The notes beneath the pieces were generated by a model. It worked only from the letters and a program-made list of their open reading frames with translations. It had not been told where the DNA came from and ran no database searches. A stretch of DNA of 64,000 bases from Moraxella boevrei DSM 14165 (GTDB lineage: Bacteria > Pseudomonadota > Gammaproteobacteria > Pseudomonadales > Moraxellaceae), in the NCBI RefSeq assembly GCF_000379845.1, contig NZ_KB903812.1, forward strand, positions 1 to 64,000, in the 5' to 3' direction. This document shows positions 1 to 8,468 of the stretch, piece after piece (position 1 is the first letter of the stretch; every line of letters begins with the position of its first letter). A program made the position numbers and the translations under genes.

Positions 1-10
1 TAGGTCGCAT

Positions 11-38
11 ATTCTATCACAGTTTTTTAAGCTGTCAA
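11..38 (-). promoter_or_regulatory. Strong minus-strand promoter (left-edge P2)
   Basis: Read on the minus strand there is TTGACA (33-38), a 16-bp spacer and TAGAAT (11-16), followed by a discriminator reading ATGCGACC. This is close to the sigma70 consensus and points out of the window to the left. The downstream gene is not in the window. Together with the second promoter at 189-216 it resembles the tandem promoters of rRNA, tRNA or ribosomal-protein units; that role is inferred. Confidence 0.6.
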
Positions 39-188
39 GAACTTTTTTCGCTTTTTTTGTTTTCTTTTTTATGCTTTTTTTTATTTTCTTTTTTAAAAAA
101 AAATAAATATTTAATATAAAAAAGATTTCTCTTTGAAAGAAAGCTCGCTATACCTTATACTTTCGCTTTGCCCCTATCGTGGGTGCGT

Positions 189-216
189 ATTATATAGTCT
201 TTTTAATTCCAGTCAA
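189..216 (-). promoter_or_regulatory. Strong minus-strand promoter (left-edge P1)
   Basis: On the minus strand TTGACT (211-216) is followed after 16 bp by TATAAT (189-194) and then a discriminator ACGCACCC. It lies about 180 bp upstream of the 11-38 promoter in the same direction, giving a tandem pair. A GC-rich discriminator is typical of stringently controlled stable-RNA and ribosomal promoters; whether that applies here depends on the gene beyond the left edge. Confidence 0.6.
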
Positions 217-493
217 GCAGTTTTTGTGAAAAAAATCGGGTTTTTTGTTGGGTTGGTTTCTAAATTATTGTTTTTTATATAAATTTATTTTTAATTATTT
301 TTTATTTTTTTGGATATTTAAGTTTTGTTGGCTTTTTTTGTGATTTTTTTGGCTTTTAACAGTTTATAGGCGTATAATAAAGTGGTTTTGCCAGCAAGTC
401 ATTTGTTTATGCCAAGTTTTCACCATTAATACTATAGAAAACTGGTTTGTATCTTCAATGATGCGTTAGCTTATTTTTTCCACTGGGGGCAAT

Positions 494-1873
494 ATGTCAA
501 ATTCTGATTATAAAATTCCCGTGCATCAAATCGATGCAACTAAAAAACGGGTTCATCCACGTTTTGTGACTGGGTTTTATCAAAATATTCGTTTGGTAAG
601 TATGTATTTTTTGTTGGTGTTGTTTTTGGTCTTGCCTTGGCTACGCTATGACGGACATCAGGCGATTTGGTTTGATTTTACAGGGCAACGGATTTATATT
701 TTTGGCATGACCTTTTTGCCCCAAGATATCTTCTTTTTTGCGTTTTTCTTTATTATTGCGGCATTTTTGTTGTTTTTTGTGACGGTGTATGCAGGGCGTG
801 TGTGGTGCGGTTATGCGTGTCCGCAGACGATTTGGACACATATGTTTCAATATACCGAAAAATTGGTGATTGGGGACCGTAATAAGCAGTTTAAACTGGA
901 TAAAGCCCCGTTAAATGGTGAAAAAATCGTTAAACGTGGTATCGTATATGTGATTTGGGCAATGATTTCGGTGGTTACAGCGTTGACGTTTACGAGTTAT
1001 GCGGTTGGCACGGATTATTTATATACTAACTTTTTTAATTGGTCAAGTTTGACATGGGTGTCGTTGTTTATTTTTGCATTTGCGACTTTTATTAATGCAG
1101 GTTATATGCGTGAACATATGTGTACACACATTTGTCCATATGGTCGTTTCCAAAGTGTGATGTTTGACAAAGATACCCTGATTGTCTCGTATGATTATAA
1201 ACGTGGTGAGCCACGTGGAGCGAGAAAAAAAGGCAAAGAAGACCCAAGTCTTGGCGATTGTGTCAACTGCCAGATGTGTGTACAAGTGTGTCCAACGGGC
1301 ATTGATATTCGAGATGGTTTGCAGGTAGAATGTATTCAATGTGCGGCGTGTATTGATGCGTGTAACGAGATTATGGATAAGGTGAATTTGCCACGTGGCT
1401 TAATCCGTTATTCTACCGAACGTCAGTTGGAGGAAAATCAGCCAAGTAAATTGTTACGTCCCCGTTTGTTTGCTTATATGTTTGTGTTGGTGGCATTATT
1501 TGCAGGGGCGATTTATACCTTATCAGGGCATGTGCCGTTACAGTTGGACATTCGCCGAGACCGTGGGCAGTTATCATCTATGACCACTCAAGGTATGGTG
1601 GAAAATACCTATATTATCAAAATTACCAACAAAACTCAGCATCCTCACGAATATGCAATTAGTCTTGTACCACAAAAAGGCTTGACCTTAGAGAGTCGCT
1701 TTAAAACCATTCCGTTAGAAGCAGGCGAAAGCTATGACATGCCTGTGAGTATTATTGGTGACCCAAATGTCATCACCCAAGATAAAATGCCAATTCAAAT
1801 GGAAGTTGTTAGCGTAGATGATGGTGGTAAATATAAAGCAACCAAAGAAAATGTGTTTATCAATGCTAAATAA
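494..1873 (+). CDS. ccoG: Cytochrome c oxidase accessory protein CcoG (FixG/RdxA family)
   Basis: 459-aa membrane iron-sulfur protein needed for assembly of cbb3-type cytochrome oxidase; family members are implicated in copper handling for the CcoN subunit. Several hydrophobic segments occupy the N-terminal half (about residues 35-215). An early GRVWCGYACPQTIW motif and a later HICPYGRF motif are typical of the NapH/CcoG group. A double [4Fe-4S] ferredoxin region follows: CVNCQMCVQVCPTG and CIQCAACIDACNE (about 255-295), then one more membrane segment (about 325-345) and the periplasmic FixG C-terminal Ig-like domain. Length is normal. It is followed by a terminator and then fixH. The oxidase genes ccoNOP, usually upstream, are not present; the upstream DNA carries promoters pointing the other way. 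Confidence 0.95.
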   Translation: MSNSDYKIPVHQIDATKKRVHPRFVTGFYQNIRLVSMYFLLVLFLVLPWLRYDGHQAIWFDFTGQRIYIFGMTFLPQDIFFFAFFFIIAAFLLFFVTVYAGRVWCGYACPQTIWTHMFQYTEKLVIGDRNKQFKLDKAPLNGEKIVKRGIVYVIWAMISVVTALTFTSYAVGTDYLYTNFFNWSSLTWVSLFIFAFATFINAGYMREHMCTHICPYGRFQSVMFDKDTLIVSYDYKRGEPRGARKKGKEDPSLGDCVNCQMCVQVCPTGIDIRDGLQVECIQCAACIDACNEIMDKVNLPRGLIRYSTERQLEENQPSKLLRPRLFAYMFVLVALFAGAIYTLSGHVPLQLDIRRDRGQLSSMTTQGMVENTYIIKITNKTQHPHEYAISLVPQKGLTLESRFKTIPLEAGESYDMPVSIIGDPNVITQDKMPIQMEVVSVDDGGKYKATKENVFINAK

Positions 1874-1912
1874 TTAGCGATAAATAAACCCATTTTTTTG
1901 ACAAACTTTGCA

Positions 1913-1950
1913 AAAAATAAGCCGACTCTTAGTAGTGTTGGCTTATTTTT
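1913..1950 (+). terminator. Rho-independent terminator after ccoG
   Basis: Stem 1913-1926 pairs with 1937-1950 (AATAAGCC/GGCTTATT core with one G-U pair), loop 1927-1936, followed by a T-run. A TATAAT at 1955-1960 directly after it could be the -10 element of the next gene. Confidence 0.75.
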
Positions 1951-1995
1951 TTGTTATAATAAGTTTTTGTTTTTTGCTAAAAATTGAGCCAAATT

Positions 1996-2574
1996 ATGAC
2001 CCAGCTTCCTCAAACATCAACCATTAACCCAACCACACAGCCCAAAAATTCAAAACAACCAATTTCAAAACTTTGGTACAAAAATTATATGGTTTGGATT
2101 TTTGTCATTGGTTTGCCTGTGGTTGTGGTGATTGCCTGTATCTTTTTTATCATTTATTCGGTACAAATCAAAGACAGCGTGGTGCGTGATGACTGGTATA
2201 TGGACGGTAAAACCCTGTATGCAGACGTTTCCAAAGACAAACTTGCCCACGATTTGGGGTTAAATGGGGCAATGCACATTCAAAAAAATCAGGTTAATTT
2301 TCAACTACATACACCACCCCAAAGCTTTAGTATGCCCAATGAATTAAAAGTAGAAATTTCCCACGCCACCCAAGTGCAAAAAGACCGTGATTTTACCCTA
2401 AAACACTCGGCAAATGGTAATTTTAGCGGAACGGTAGAACTTGACCAAAGTGCAGGCAAATACTATATTATCGTACATAATCCTGAAAATTCATGGCGAT
2501 TACGCAGTGTGCAAACTTTGCCAACGGATAAAAAAATTGATTTTAAGCCTTTAACATCATTTGATGAAAATTAA
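1996..2574 (+). CDS. FixH family protein (cbb3 oxidase assembly)
   Basis: About 192 aa. One membrane segment (about residues 30-52, rich in V and I) near the N-terminus is followed by a periplasmic beta-rich domain ending in YYIIVHNPENSWRLRS, which fits the FixH family. FixH and CcoG cooperate in maturing cbb3 oxidase, so the position just after ccoG supports the call. The reading frame also allows a TTG start at 1984, but the ATG at 1996 is preferred. No strong ribosome binding site is visible for either. The terminator between ccoG and this gene suggests it may have its own promoter. Confidence 0.8.
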   Translation: MTQLPQTSTINPTTQPKNSKQPISKLWYKNYMVWIFVIGLPVVVVIACIFFIIYSVQIKDSVVRDDWYMDGKTLYADVSKDKLAHDLGLNGAMHIQKNQVNFQLHTPPQSFSMPNELKVEISHATQVQKDRDFTLKHSANGNFSGTVELDQSAGKYYIIVHNPENSWRLRSVQTLPTDKKIDFKPLTSFDEN

Positions 2575-2621
2575 TTGATTTATGTTCAATAACATATTTA
2601 ATTCTTATAAAAGGAATAGTC

Positions 2622-3731
2622 GTGCTAAACTTTGACCCAACCCAAGCCAATAGCCGTCTATGGGGCGATGTGGTAAAAAATCTCAACCCTTATATCCCCG
2701 GTGAACAGCCAAAACACGCCAATCTGTGCAAACTCAATACCAACGAAAATCCCTTTCCACCATCACCAAAAGTCGCCGAAGCGATTGCCCAAGCGATTAG
2801 CAATCAAGCGGAAAATTTACGCTTGTACCCTGCCCCTGAGTCAGATGAGTTGCGAGCCACTTTAGCCAATGTGTATCAGTTGGATAAAAACCAGATTTTC
2901 GTCGGAAATGGTTCGGATGAAGTATTGGCACATATTTTTGCCTGTTTTTTTGTCAAAAATTTGCCTGTATTAACGCCTGAGATTGGGTATAGTTTTTATC
3001 CTGTTTATGCTGATACTTTTGGGATAAATTTAAAAAAAGTTGCGTTAAAACAAGACTTTAGTATTGATATTAACGATTACAATCAGCCAAATAGTGGGAT
3101 TATTTTTGCCAATCCAAATGCCCCAACAGGCATTTTATTAGATTTAGAAAACATTAAAATCCTATTAAAAAATAATCCAAATAGTGTGGTGGTTGTGGAC
3201 GAAGCCTATATTGATTTTGCCGAAAATCCAAGCTCAGCGATAAGCCTAATCCATGAATTTGATAATTTAATCGTCAGCCAAACATTTTCCAAATCTCGCT
3301 CATTAGCAGGGTTGCGGGTTGGCATGGCGTTCGCCAATCCGTCCTTGATTGAAGCGTTAAACCGTTACAAAAACAGCTTTAACAGCTATCCGATCGACCG
3401 TTTGGCACAGGCTGGAGCGGTAGCGAGCTTGCAAGACACGGTGTATTTTCAAGATTGTTGTCAAAAAGTGATTGCGTTACGTCAAGCTTTGGTAAAAAAT
3501 CTGACGGATTTGGGCTTTGATGTGTTGCCATCCCAAGCCAATTTTGTATTTGCCAAACCACCAAGCCAATATGGTGAAACCAAGCAAGTGTTTGAAAAAT
3601 TGCGTGAACAAGGGGTGATTGTCCGTCATTTTAATTCGACAAAAATCGCTGATTATTTACGCATTACCATTGGTACGCAAGCCCAAAATCAGCGTTTAAT
3701 CAATGTGTTACGGGAGTTTGTCCCGCTTTGA
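2622..3731 (+). CDS. hisC: Histidinol-phosphate aminotransferase HisC
   Basis: 369 aa, PLP-dependent class II aminotransferase converting imidazole acetol phosphate and glutamate to histidinol phosphate in histidine biosynthesis. It starts at GTG 2622, supported by AAAAGGA just upstream. Family features: LNTNENPFPPSP near the N-terminus, GNGSDEVL (about 93-100), NPNAPTG (about 167), VVVDEAYIDF, and the PLP-lysine context SQTFSKSRSLAGLRVG (lysine about 223). No other his genes are nearby. Length is normal for the family. Confidence 0.95.
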   Translation: MLNFDPTQANSRLWGDVVKNLNPYIPGEQPKHANLCKLNTNENPFPPSPKVAEAIAQAISNQAENLRLYPAPESDELRATLANVYQLDKNQIFVGNGSDEVLAHIFACFFVKNLPVLTPEIGYSFYPVYADTFGINLKKVALKQDFSIDINDYNQPNSGIIFANPNAPTGILLDLENIKILLKNNPNSVVVVDEAYIDFAENPSSAISLIHEFDNLIVSQTFSKSRSLAGLRVGMAFANPSLIEALNRYKNSFNSYPIDRLAQAGAVASLQDTVYFQDCCQKVIALRQALVKNLTDLGFDVLPSQANFVFAKPPSQYGETKQVFEKLREQGVIVRHFNSTKIADYLRITIGTQAQNQRLINVLREFVPL

Positions 3732-3744
3732 AACAACTTTAATT

Positions 3745-3949
3745 AGAACCTGTATTCACAACCTTACGCAACTGAATGTTACTTTGAAAATATAAAACAA
3801 AAATTTGCTTTTGCATGAAAACTGACTAAATCTTGCTTTTCTGCGTCAAAAACTTGTTTGATAGAATCACTATCAACCTGCGTTTTTTCCTTGAAAAGCG
3901 GGCGATTTATCATATTTTTCATCGCAAAAACGTTATGAACACAGGTTCT
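3745..3949. mobile_element. MITE-like element with terminal inverted repeats, copy 1
   Basis: 205-bp noncoding element. The left end AGAACCTGTATTCACAAC and the reverse complement of the right end, AGAACCTGTGTTCATAAC, match at all but two positions. The element is flanked on both sides by the identical 6-mer TTAATT (3739-3744 and 3950-3955). An internal stretch near 3802-3823 (TTTGCTTTTGCATGAA) also occurs at the right end of the second copy near 34.4 kb. These features fit a nonautonomous derivative of an insertion sequence; the parent element is not in the window, and an IS5-type origin is only a guess. It sits directly upstream of the small gene at 3971 and priA. Confidence 0.7.
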
Positions 3950-3970
3950 TTAATTGGAAATTCGCGAAAA

Positions 3971-4234
3971 ATGGATACAGTTTTACAATATTATTTAAAA
4001 TGCCAACACGTTGAGACAGGTCAAGTTTTGACGTATCGCTTTGGCAATGAGCAAGATTTATTAAATTTTTCTAAGCTAGTTAATAAGCATCACTTATCAA
4101 TTATTGACTCACATATTGTGTTTTATGAGATGGATTTGTTGTTTAATCCATTTGATGATGAAAAAAAAATTAACGGTGGCGATATCAACATGGCACTTGA
4201 TGGGCGAGTGCAGGTCGACGAGTGGCTAAAATAA
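3971..4234 (+). CDS. Small conserved-looking protein of unknown function upstream of priA
   Basis: 87 aa from ATG 3971 (MDTVLQYYLK). The open frame extends upstream to 3833, but that part lies inside the MITE-like element and is unlikely to be native. No clear Shine-Dalgarno sequence is seen. The protein has no signal peptide or membrane segment and ends in VQVDEWLK. Its stop codon abuts the priA start (TAA then ATG), so the two are probably co-translated. I do not recognise the family. The neighbouring element may have separated the gene from its original promoter or supplied a new one. Confidence 0.65.
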   Translation: MDTVLQYYLKCQHVETGQVLTYRFGNEQDLLNFSKLVNKHHLSIIDSHIVFYEMDLLFNPFDDEKKINGGDINMALDGRVQVDEWLK

Positions 4235-6475
4235 ATGCTTATTCAAGTCGCCCTACCCGTTCCGCTGTACCGAGTGTTTGATTATCTCGTGCCTGCCAAG
4301 TGGCAAACTGCCGAGCATTTCCCTAAAATCGGCAGTCGGGTGCGGGTGCCTTTTGGACGACAAAAGTTGGTCGGTATCGTGGTGACTCATCTTGAACACA
4401 GCGACATTCCCCTTGATAAGCTTAAAAAAATTAGCGAAGTCATTGATAATCAAGCGATTATTGACAAAAATCTGTTAAAACTCGCCCATTGGCTCGCCAG
4501 TTACTACCATTATCCGCTTGGCGATGTGTTTGGCGTGATACTACCAACCTTGGTGCGACAAGGCAGTCCGCTTGAGCAAGCCGAAACGTTTTGGCGAGTG
4601 TTGCGTTTGGCAGATGACAACGATTTTTCCGCACGAGCAACCAAAGAACGCCAACAATTTTCATTAATTGAGTTGCATCATCAATTTAATTTATCTAACC
4701 AAAAAACTGAAATTTTAGAAAATCAACTACTTGAACAAGGCGTAGAAAAACGTTTTTTAAAAAAATTTGCCGAAAAAGGCCTGATAGAAAGTTTTTGTGC
4801 TTTACCAAATTTGGTGTTACCACCACCAGTTACCCTTAAACAAGATAATTTAGCCTTAAATAATGAACAACAATCCGCCGTTGATAACATCATTCACGCC
4901 GTTGATGAAAAGATTTATCAAGGGTTTTTGTTAAATGGTATCACAGGTTCGGGTAAAACCGAAGTGTATCTACAAGCCATGCAACCGATTTTGCAACAAG
5001 GCAAACAAGTATTAATCCTTGTCCCTGAAATCGGCTTGACACCACAAACTTTGGCGAGATTTTCCGAACGGTTTTCTGCCCATGTATTGATGTTGCATTC
5101 AGGTCTCACCGACAAAATACGTTTGCACGGTTGGCAAGCCTGTCGTACAGGACAAGCCCAAATTATCATCGGTACTCGCTCAGCAATTTTTTATCCTTTT
5201 GTCAATCTTGGCTTGATTATCGTGGACGAAAGCCACGACCAATCGTATAAACAGCAGGACACCTTGCGTTATCATGCGTCCGATGTGGCGTTATATCGTG
5301 GGGTGATGGCAAAAATTCCTGTGGTACTTGGCACAGCGACACCTTCGCTTGAAAGCTTGCAGTTGGTGCAGTTGGGCAAATTAACCGAACTACGTCTAAC
5401 GAGACGAGCGGGCAATGCAAAACCTGCTCCCATTCAGCTGATTGACGCTCGCCAACAAAAGTGGACACACGGCTTGGCACAAAATCTAATGAATGCCATG
5501 CGACAGACATTAGATAAAAATGAACAAGTATTGGTTTTTCTTAATCGGCGTGGTTATGCTCCGATTTTGCTATGCGATGCGTGCGGTTGGCAAGCGGATT
5601 GTCCACGCTGTGATGCTCATTTGACCGTACATTTGTCGCCGATTGCTTTGTTAAAATGTCATCATTGCGACTGGCAAAATCCCATTCCAAAAACTTGTCC
5701 TAACTGTAGTAGTGGCAATCTTGACCCTGTCGGTATGGGGACGGCTCGGCTCACCGAAGGGCTTGGCGAGATTTTTGATGATGTGCCGATTATTCAGATT
5801 GACCGAGATACCACCAAACGCAAAAACAGTTGGCAAAAAATTTATCAACAAATATCGGATAATCCAAAGGCGATTTTGGTCGGTACGCAGATGATAGCCA
5901 AGGGGCATCATTTTCCCAATGTGACGCTCGTGGCGATGCCGAATGCAGATAGGGGATTTTTATCAGCAGACTTCCGTTCGCCTGAACACACCGCCCAGCT
6001 CATCACACAGGTAGCAGGACGTGCAGGGCGTGCCGATAAACAAGGGCGAGTGCTAATCCAAACTTTGCAACCTGATAATCCCGATTTGTTATCGCTGATT
6101 CGTGATGGTTATGGGGTATTGGCACAGCAGTTGTTAAGCACTCGGCGGTTGTTAGGTTTGCCACCGATAACCTTTGCGTGCTTAGTACGTGTCGAAAGCA
6201 ATTCTTTAGAAAAAAATCATAAATTGTTAAATGATGCCAAACAGTTGTTACCCAATCGGCAAGATTTAACCAACATGGGGTTGGCGGTGTTGGGCGTTAT
6301 CGATGCCCCGATGACCAAAAAAAATAGCCGTTATCATTCCCAACTGTTGTTGTTAAGTCGGCAACGGCAAACTCTACATCAGTTGCTAGATATGTGGTGG
6401 GAGCAAGTGTTGGCGTTACCTTCTGCAAAATATATTAAAATTACGCTAGACATTGACCCTAGTGGGTGGGGGTAA
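4235..6475 (+). CDS. priA: Primosomal protein N' (replication restart helicase PriA)
   Basis: 746 aa, SF2 3'-5' DNA helicase that recognises abandoned forks and directs replisome reloading. The N-terminal 3'-DNA-binding domain (from VALPVPLYRVFDYLVP) is followed by helicase motif I GITGSGKTEVYL (about 234-245). Motif II reads VDESHD where many PriA proteins have DEEH. GTATPSLESL is motif III, and a cysteine-rich zinc insertion (CDACGWQADCPRCD, CHHC, CPNC, about 448-490) follows. VGTQMIAKGHHFPNV and VAGRAGR are the late helicase motifs. Length matches the family. The start codon immediately follows the upstream gene's stop. Confidence 0.96.
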   Translation: MLIQVALPVPLYRVFDYLVPAKWQTAEHFPKIGSRVRVPFGRQKLVGIVVTHLEHSDIPLDKLKKISEVIDNQAIIDKNLLKLAHWLASYYHYPLGDVFGVILPTLVRQGSPLEQAETFWRVLRLADDNDFSARATKERQQFSLIELHHQFNLSNQKTEILENQLLEQGVEKRFLKKFAEKGLIESFCALPNLVLPPPVTLKQDNLALNNEQQSAVDNIIHAVDEKIYQGFLLNGITGSGKTEVYLQAMQPILQQGKQVLILVPEIGLTPQTLARFSERFSAHVLMLHSGLTDKIRLHGWQACRTGQAQIIIGTRSAIFYPFVNLGLIIVDESHDQSYKQQDTLRYHASDVALYRGVMAKIPVVLGTATPSLESLQLVQLGKLTELRLTRRAGNAKPAPIQLIDARQQKWTHGLAQNLMNAMRQTLDKNEQVLVFLNRRGYAPILLCDACGWQADCPRCDAHLTVHLSPIALLKCHHCDWQNPIPKTCPNCSSGNLDPVGMGTARLTEGLGEIFDDVPIIQIDRDTTKRKNSWQKIYQQISDNPKAILVGTQMIAKGHHFPNVTLVAMPNADRGFLSADFRSPEHTAQLITQVAGRAGRADKQGRVLIQTLQPDNPDLLSLIRDGYGVLAQQLLSTRRLLGLPPITFACLVRVESNSLEKNHKLLNDAKQLLPNRQDLTNMGLAVLGVIDAPMTKKNSRYHSQLLLLSRQRQTLHQLLDMWWEQVLALPSAKYIKITLDIDPSGWG

Positions 6476-6651
6476 TTTTTGCTGACTAACAAATTTTCAT
6501 ATTGGATTTTGCTTATTAGAGTAAAAATATGTTGATAAAATTAGCAGTATAATTTAACTTCATTAAAATAACAGAAAATCACGGAAAAAAATTGCATAAA
6601 CTTTCATATTTTTATAAAATAAAATATCAATATAACATCAACAATATTTTA

Positions 6652-6842
6652 ATGAAGTACAAAATATCCGAATATGCTAAACTCAATAAAGTAACCTATC
6701 GCACCGTTTGATTATGGCTAAAAAGTGGTAAAGTTAAATCAGAAATAAACCACAGGTCGGATATTGGTCATTGACAACGAATTACACAAAGACGAACCAA
6801 ATGCAAGACCGAACAACTTATTAAAGAACTACAAAAATAACC
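6652..6842 (+). pseudogene. Remnant of IS607-type TnpA (serine recombinase) N-terminus
   Basis: From ATG 6652 the frame reads MKYKISEYAKLNKVTYRTV, the MerR-like helix-turn-helix start of IS607 family TnpA. It is interrupted by TGA at 6709-6711 (apparently a former TGG) and resumes as LWLKSGKVKSE. After a +1 shift near 6766 a further match, VIDNELHKDE, appears. The catalytic resolvase domain is missing: the remnant reaches tnpB within 190 bp, where an intact tnpA would be about 600 bp. The gene is dead. Confidence 0.75.
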
Positions 6843-7563
6843 ATGTATCTTACCCACACAATCCGCATAAAACCAAACCACAAGCATTATAAACTGCTTG
6901 ATGACTATGCGTTTTTGTGTAAAAACTTATTTAATGTTGCCACTTATCATAATAGACAAAGTGTTATTACGAGCAACAAAACCCCAAATGCTTTTGAACT
7001 TATCAATCAATTAACCAAAGAAAAACAAACAGATTATATCGCCATACCTGCAAAAGTTGCCCAGCAAGTCATCAAACAAGTTTATCAAAACTTTCAATCT
7101 TTTTGGGCGGTTATCAAATCTTACCACAACGACAAAAGTAGATTTTTAGGTTGTCCAAAGCTACCAAAATATTTAGACAAAACCAAAGGGCGAGCCAATA
7201 TTATTTTTACCAAACAGGCTATATCAAAACGTGATTTAAATAAAGGCATATTAACGCTTTCAAGCCGTTTTGATATAGATTTATCTTTTGATTTGGGTAA
7301 ATTAAAAACCATTGTTACTTATGATAATCTGCAAGAAGTTAAAGTAGTTAAAATTAATTTTGGATAATGAACCATTACAAAAACACATAGGTTATCAAGG
7401 CAGACGTGTAAAACGTGGTTTGTTTAAATCATCAAATGGTAGCTTAATTAATGCCGATGTTAATGGTGCTTTTAATATTTTAAGAAAAGTAATTGGGGGT
7501 TTTAAGTTTGACCCAATAGTGGCGTGTAGTACGCCTAAGATGATTAATGTTTTGAAGTTTTAA
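6843..7563 (+). pseudogene. tnpB: Internally deleted tnpB (RNA-guided nuclease of IS607 type)
   Basis: Two frames together make a shortened TnpB. The first (6843-7367, 174 aa) starts MYLTHTIRIKPNHKHYKLLD, the OrfB N-terminal helix-turn-helix and wedge-like region. It ends just before where the RuvC-I GIDLG block would be expected. The second (to 7563), shifted by one, resumes at DNEPLQKHIGYQGRRVKRG and includes NADVNGAFNIL, the RuvC-III block with its conserved aspartate. RuvC-I, RuvC-II and the CxxC zinc finger are missing, roughly 40% of a normal TnpB of about 400 aa. It cannot be an active nuclease. Confidence 0.8.
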
Positions 7564-7706
7564 GCATTAATCCTTAAACCTATTTTCCGTATTTTTCTAT
7601 GGAGTTGGGAACTATGACCGAGCGAAGATTATTTACAATATTCAAGCGACTTTATTACTTAGGCTATTTATGTTAAACTAACCAAAAATTTTAACAGGAT
7701 TTGACC

Positions 7707-8423
7707 ATGTCCCACCGCTCTGCTCCGCTTGCCATTCCATCACTGTTTGATGAAAACAACCAACTTTTAGACGAAAAGTCTGCTAAAAAACAAACAAAAG
7801 TTTTATTATCAACCTTGCAAGCGGACATCGCCCAATTTCGTAATAATTTTTTTCCACCACCGATTTTGGAGCAAGTGCAAGATATGCCAATTTATACAGG
7901 TAACCTTGCCGAAGTTCAGCATTATCAAGCCGAATGGCAACCGTTTATTGAACGAGCAAAATCTTTTTATCCGGCCGCCTATTTACCGCCCGATTATTTG
8001 CCGTTACCCGCCAGCCTTGAGATTCCGCAGTTTGTGTATCGGGTGCAAAAATTGCATTTGACACGCACCAAAGCCAAAGAGTCCAAAAATTTTGGGTCGG
8101 TTGGGGCATTGGTCGATAAATGTGGTCAATTTAAAGACCGTGAAATTTTGGCAATGGAGCAAGTTTTTTCTCAAAATCCTAATGCCCGTTTGGTCGCTCA
8201 TCGTGAATTTATTGATTTGCGTGCCTATGTGTTTTGCCGAAATGATAAAGGCGAAATGTTAGAGCCGCAGCGTTTGCGGTTTTACCGAACTGGGTTGATT
8301 ATTCACGCCCTACCAGATTTTAAACTGGTAGACAGTCGGCAGACGCCACGCAAAAAACGCAATGACGCTTATCAAAACCCAATTGCCAATAATGATATTT
8401 GGAAAGTATTTATCAAATATTAA
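7707..8423 (+). CDS. Conserved-looking protein of unknown function
   Basis: About 238 aa. The ATG at 7707 is preferred over the in-frame TTG at 7701 because AGGA (7695-7698) is well spaced from it. The protein is soluble-looking, without signal peptide or membrane segment. It has a proline-rich middle (PAAYLPPDYLPLPASLEIP) and a basic segment near the C-terminus (RQTPRKKRNDAYQNP). I do not recognise a domain. It lies between the IS607 remnant and the acyltransferase gene, 45 bp before the latter, so the two may share a transcript. Confidence 0.7.
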   Translation: MSHRSAPLAIPSLFDENNQLLDEKSAKKQTKVLLSTLQADIAQFRNNFFPPPILEQVQDMPIYTGNLAEVQHYQAEWQPFIERAKSFYPAAYLPPDYLPLPASLEIPQFVYRVQKLHLTRTKAKESKNFGSVGALVDKCGQFKDREILAMEQVFSQNPNARLVAHREFIDLRAYVFCRNDKGEMLEPQRLRFYRTGLIIHALPDFKLVDSRQTPRKKRNDAYQNPIANNDIWKVFIKY

Positions 8424-8468
8424 TTTAACATAAATAACCCTATAAAAATCCACAAAGTCATCACATTT

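Larger units (their letters stand above)
1..493. other. Left-edge intergenic region, very AT-rich
   Basis: No credible gene is seen here. The left half carries two minus-strand promoters leading out of the window. The right half is T-rich and holds a plausible plus-strand promoter for ccoG: TTGGCT (349-354), 18 bp, TATAAT (373-378). I looked for an FNR-type site (TTGAT-N4-ATCAA), which would fit regulation of cbb3 assembly genes, and found no convincing one. Confidence 0.6.
6640..7640 (+). mobile_element. Decayed IS607-family element (tnpA remnant plus deleted tnpB)
   Basis: The order tnpA-tnpB, the MerR-like TnpA start and the TnpB type identify an IS607-family element. These elements lack terminal inverted repeats, so the ends given are approximate. 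At the tnpB 3' end two hairpins are visible: GGCGT/ACGCC (7521-7525/7531-7535) and GATTAATG/CATTAATC (7542-7549/7565-7572, spanning the stop codon). In active elements this region encodes the omega RNA guide scaffold. The stretch 6476-6651 before it holds only AT-rich sequence. Confidence 0.7.

Noticed and set aside
1043-1339. 98-codon minus-strand frame inside ccoG
   Set aside because: It lies opposite the ferredoxin region of a well-supported gene and has no binding site or family features; it is a shadow of ccoG.
5236-5252. PriA motif II reading DESH instead of DEEH as a sign of inactivation
   Set aside because: The catalytic Asp-Glu pair is kept and all other helicase motifs are intact, so this is ordinary family variation.
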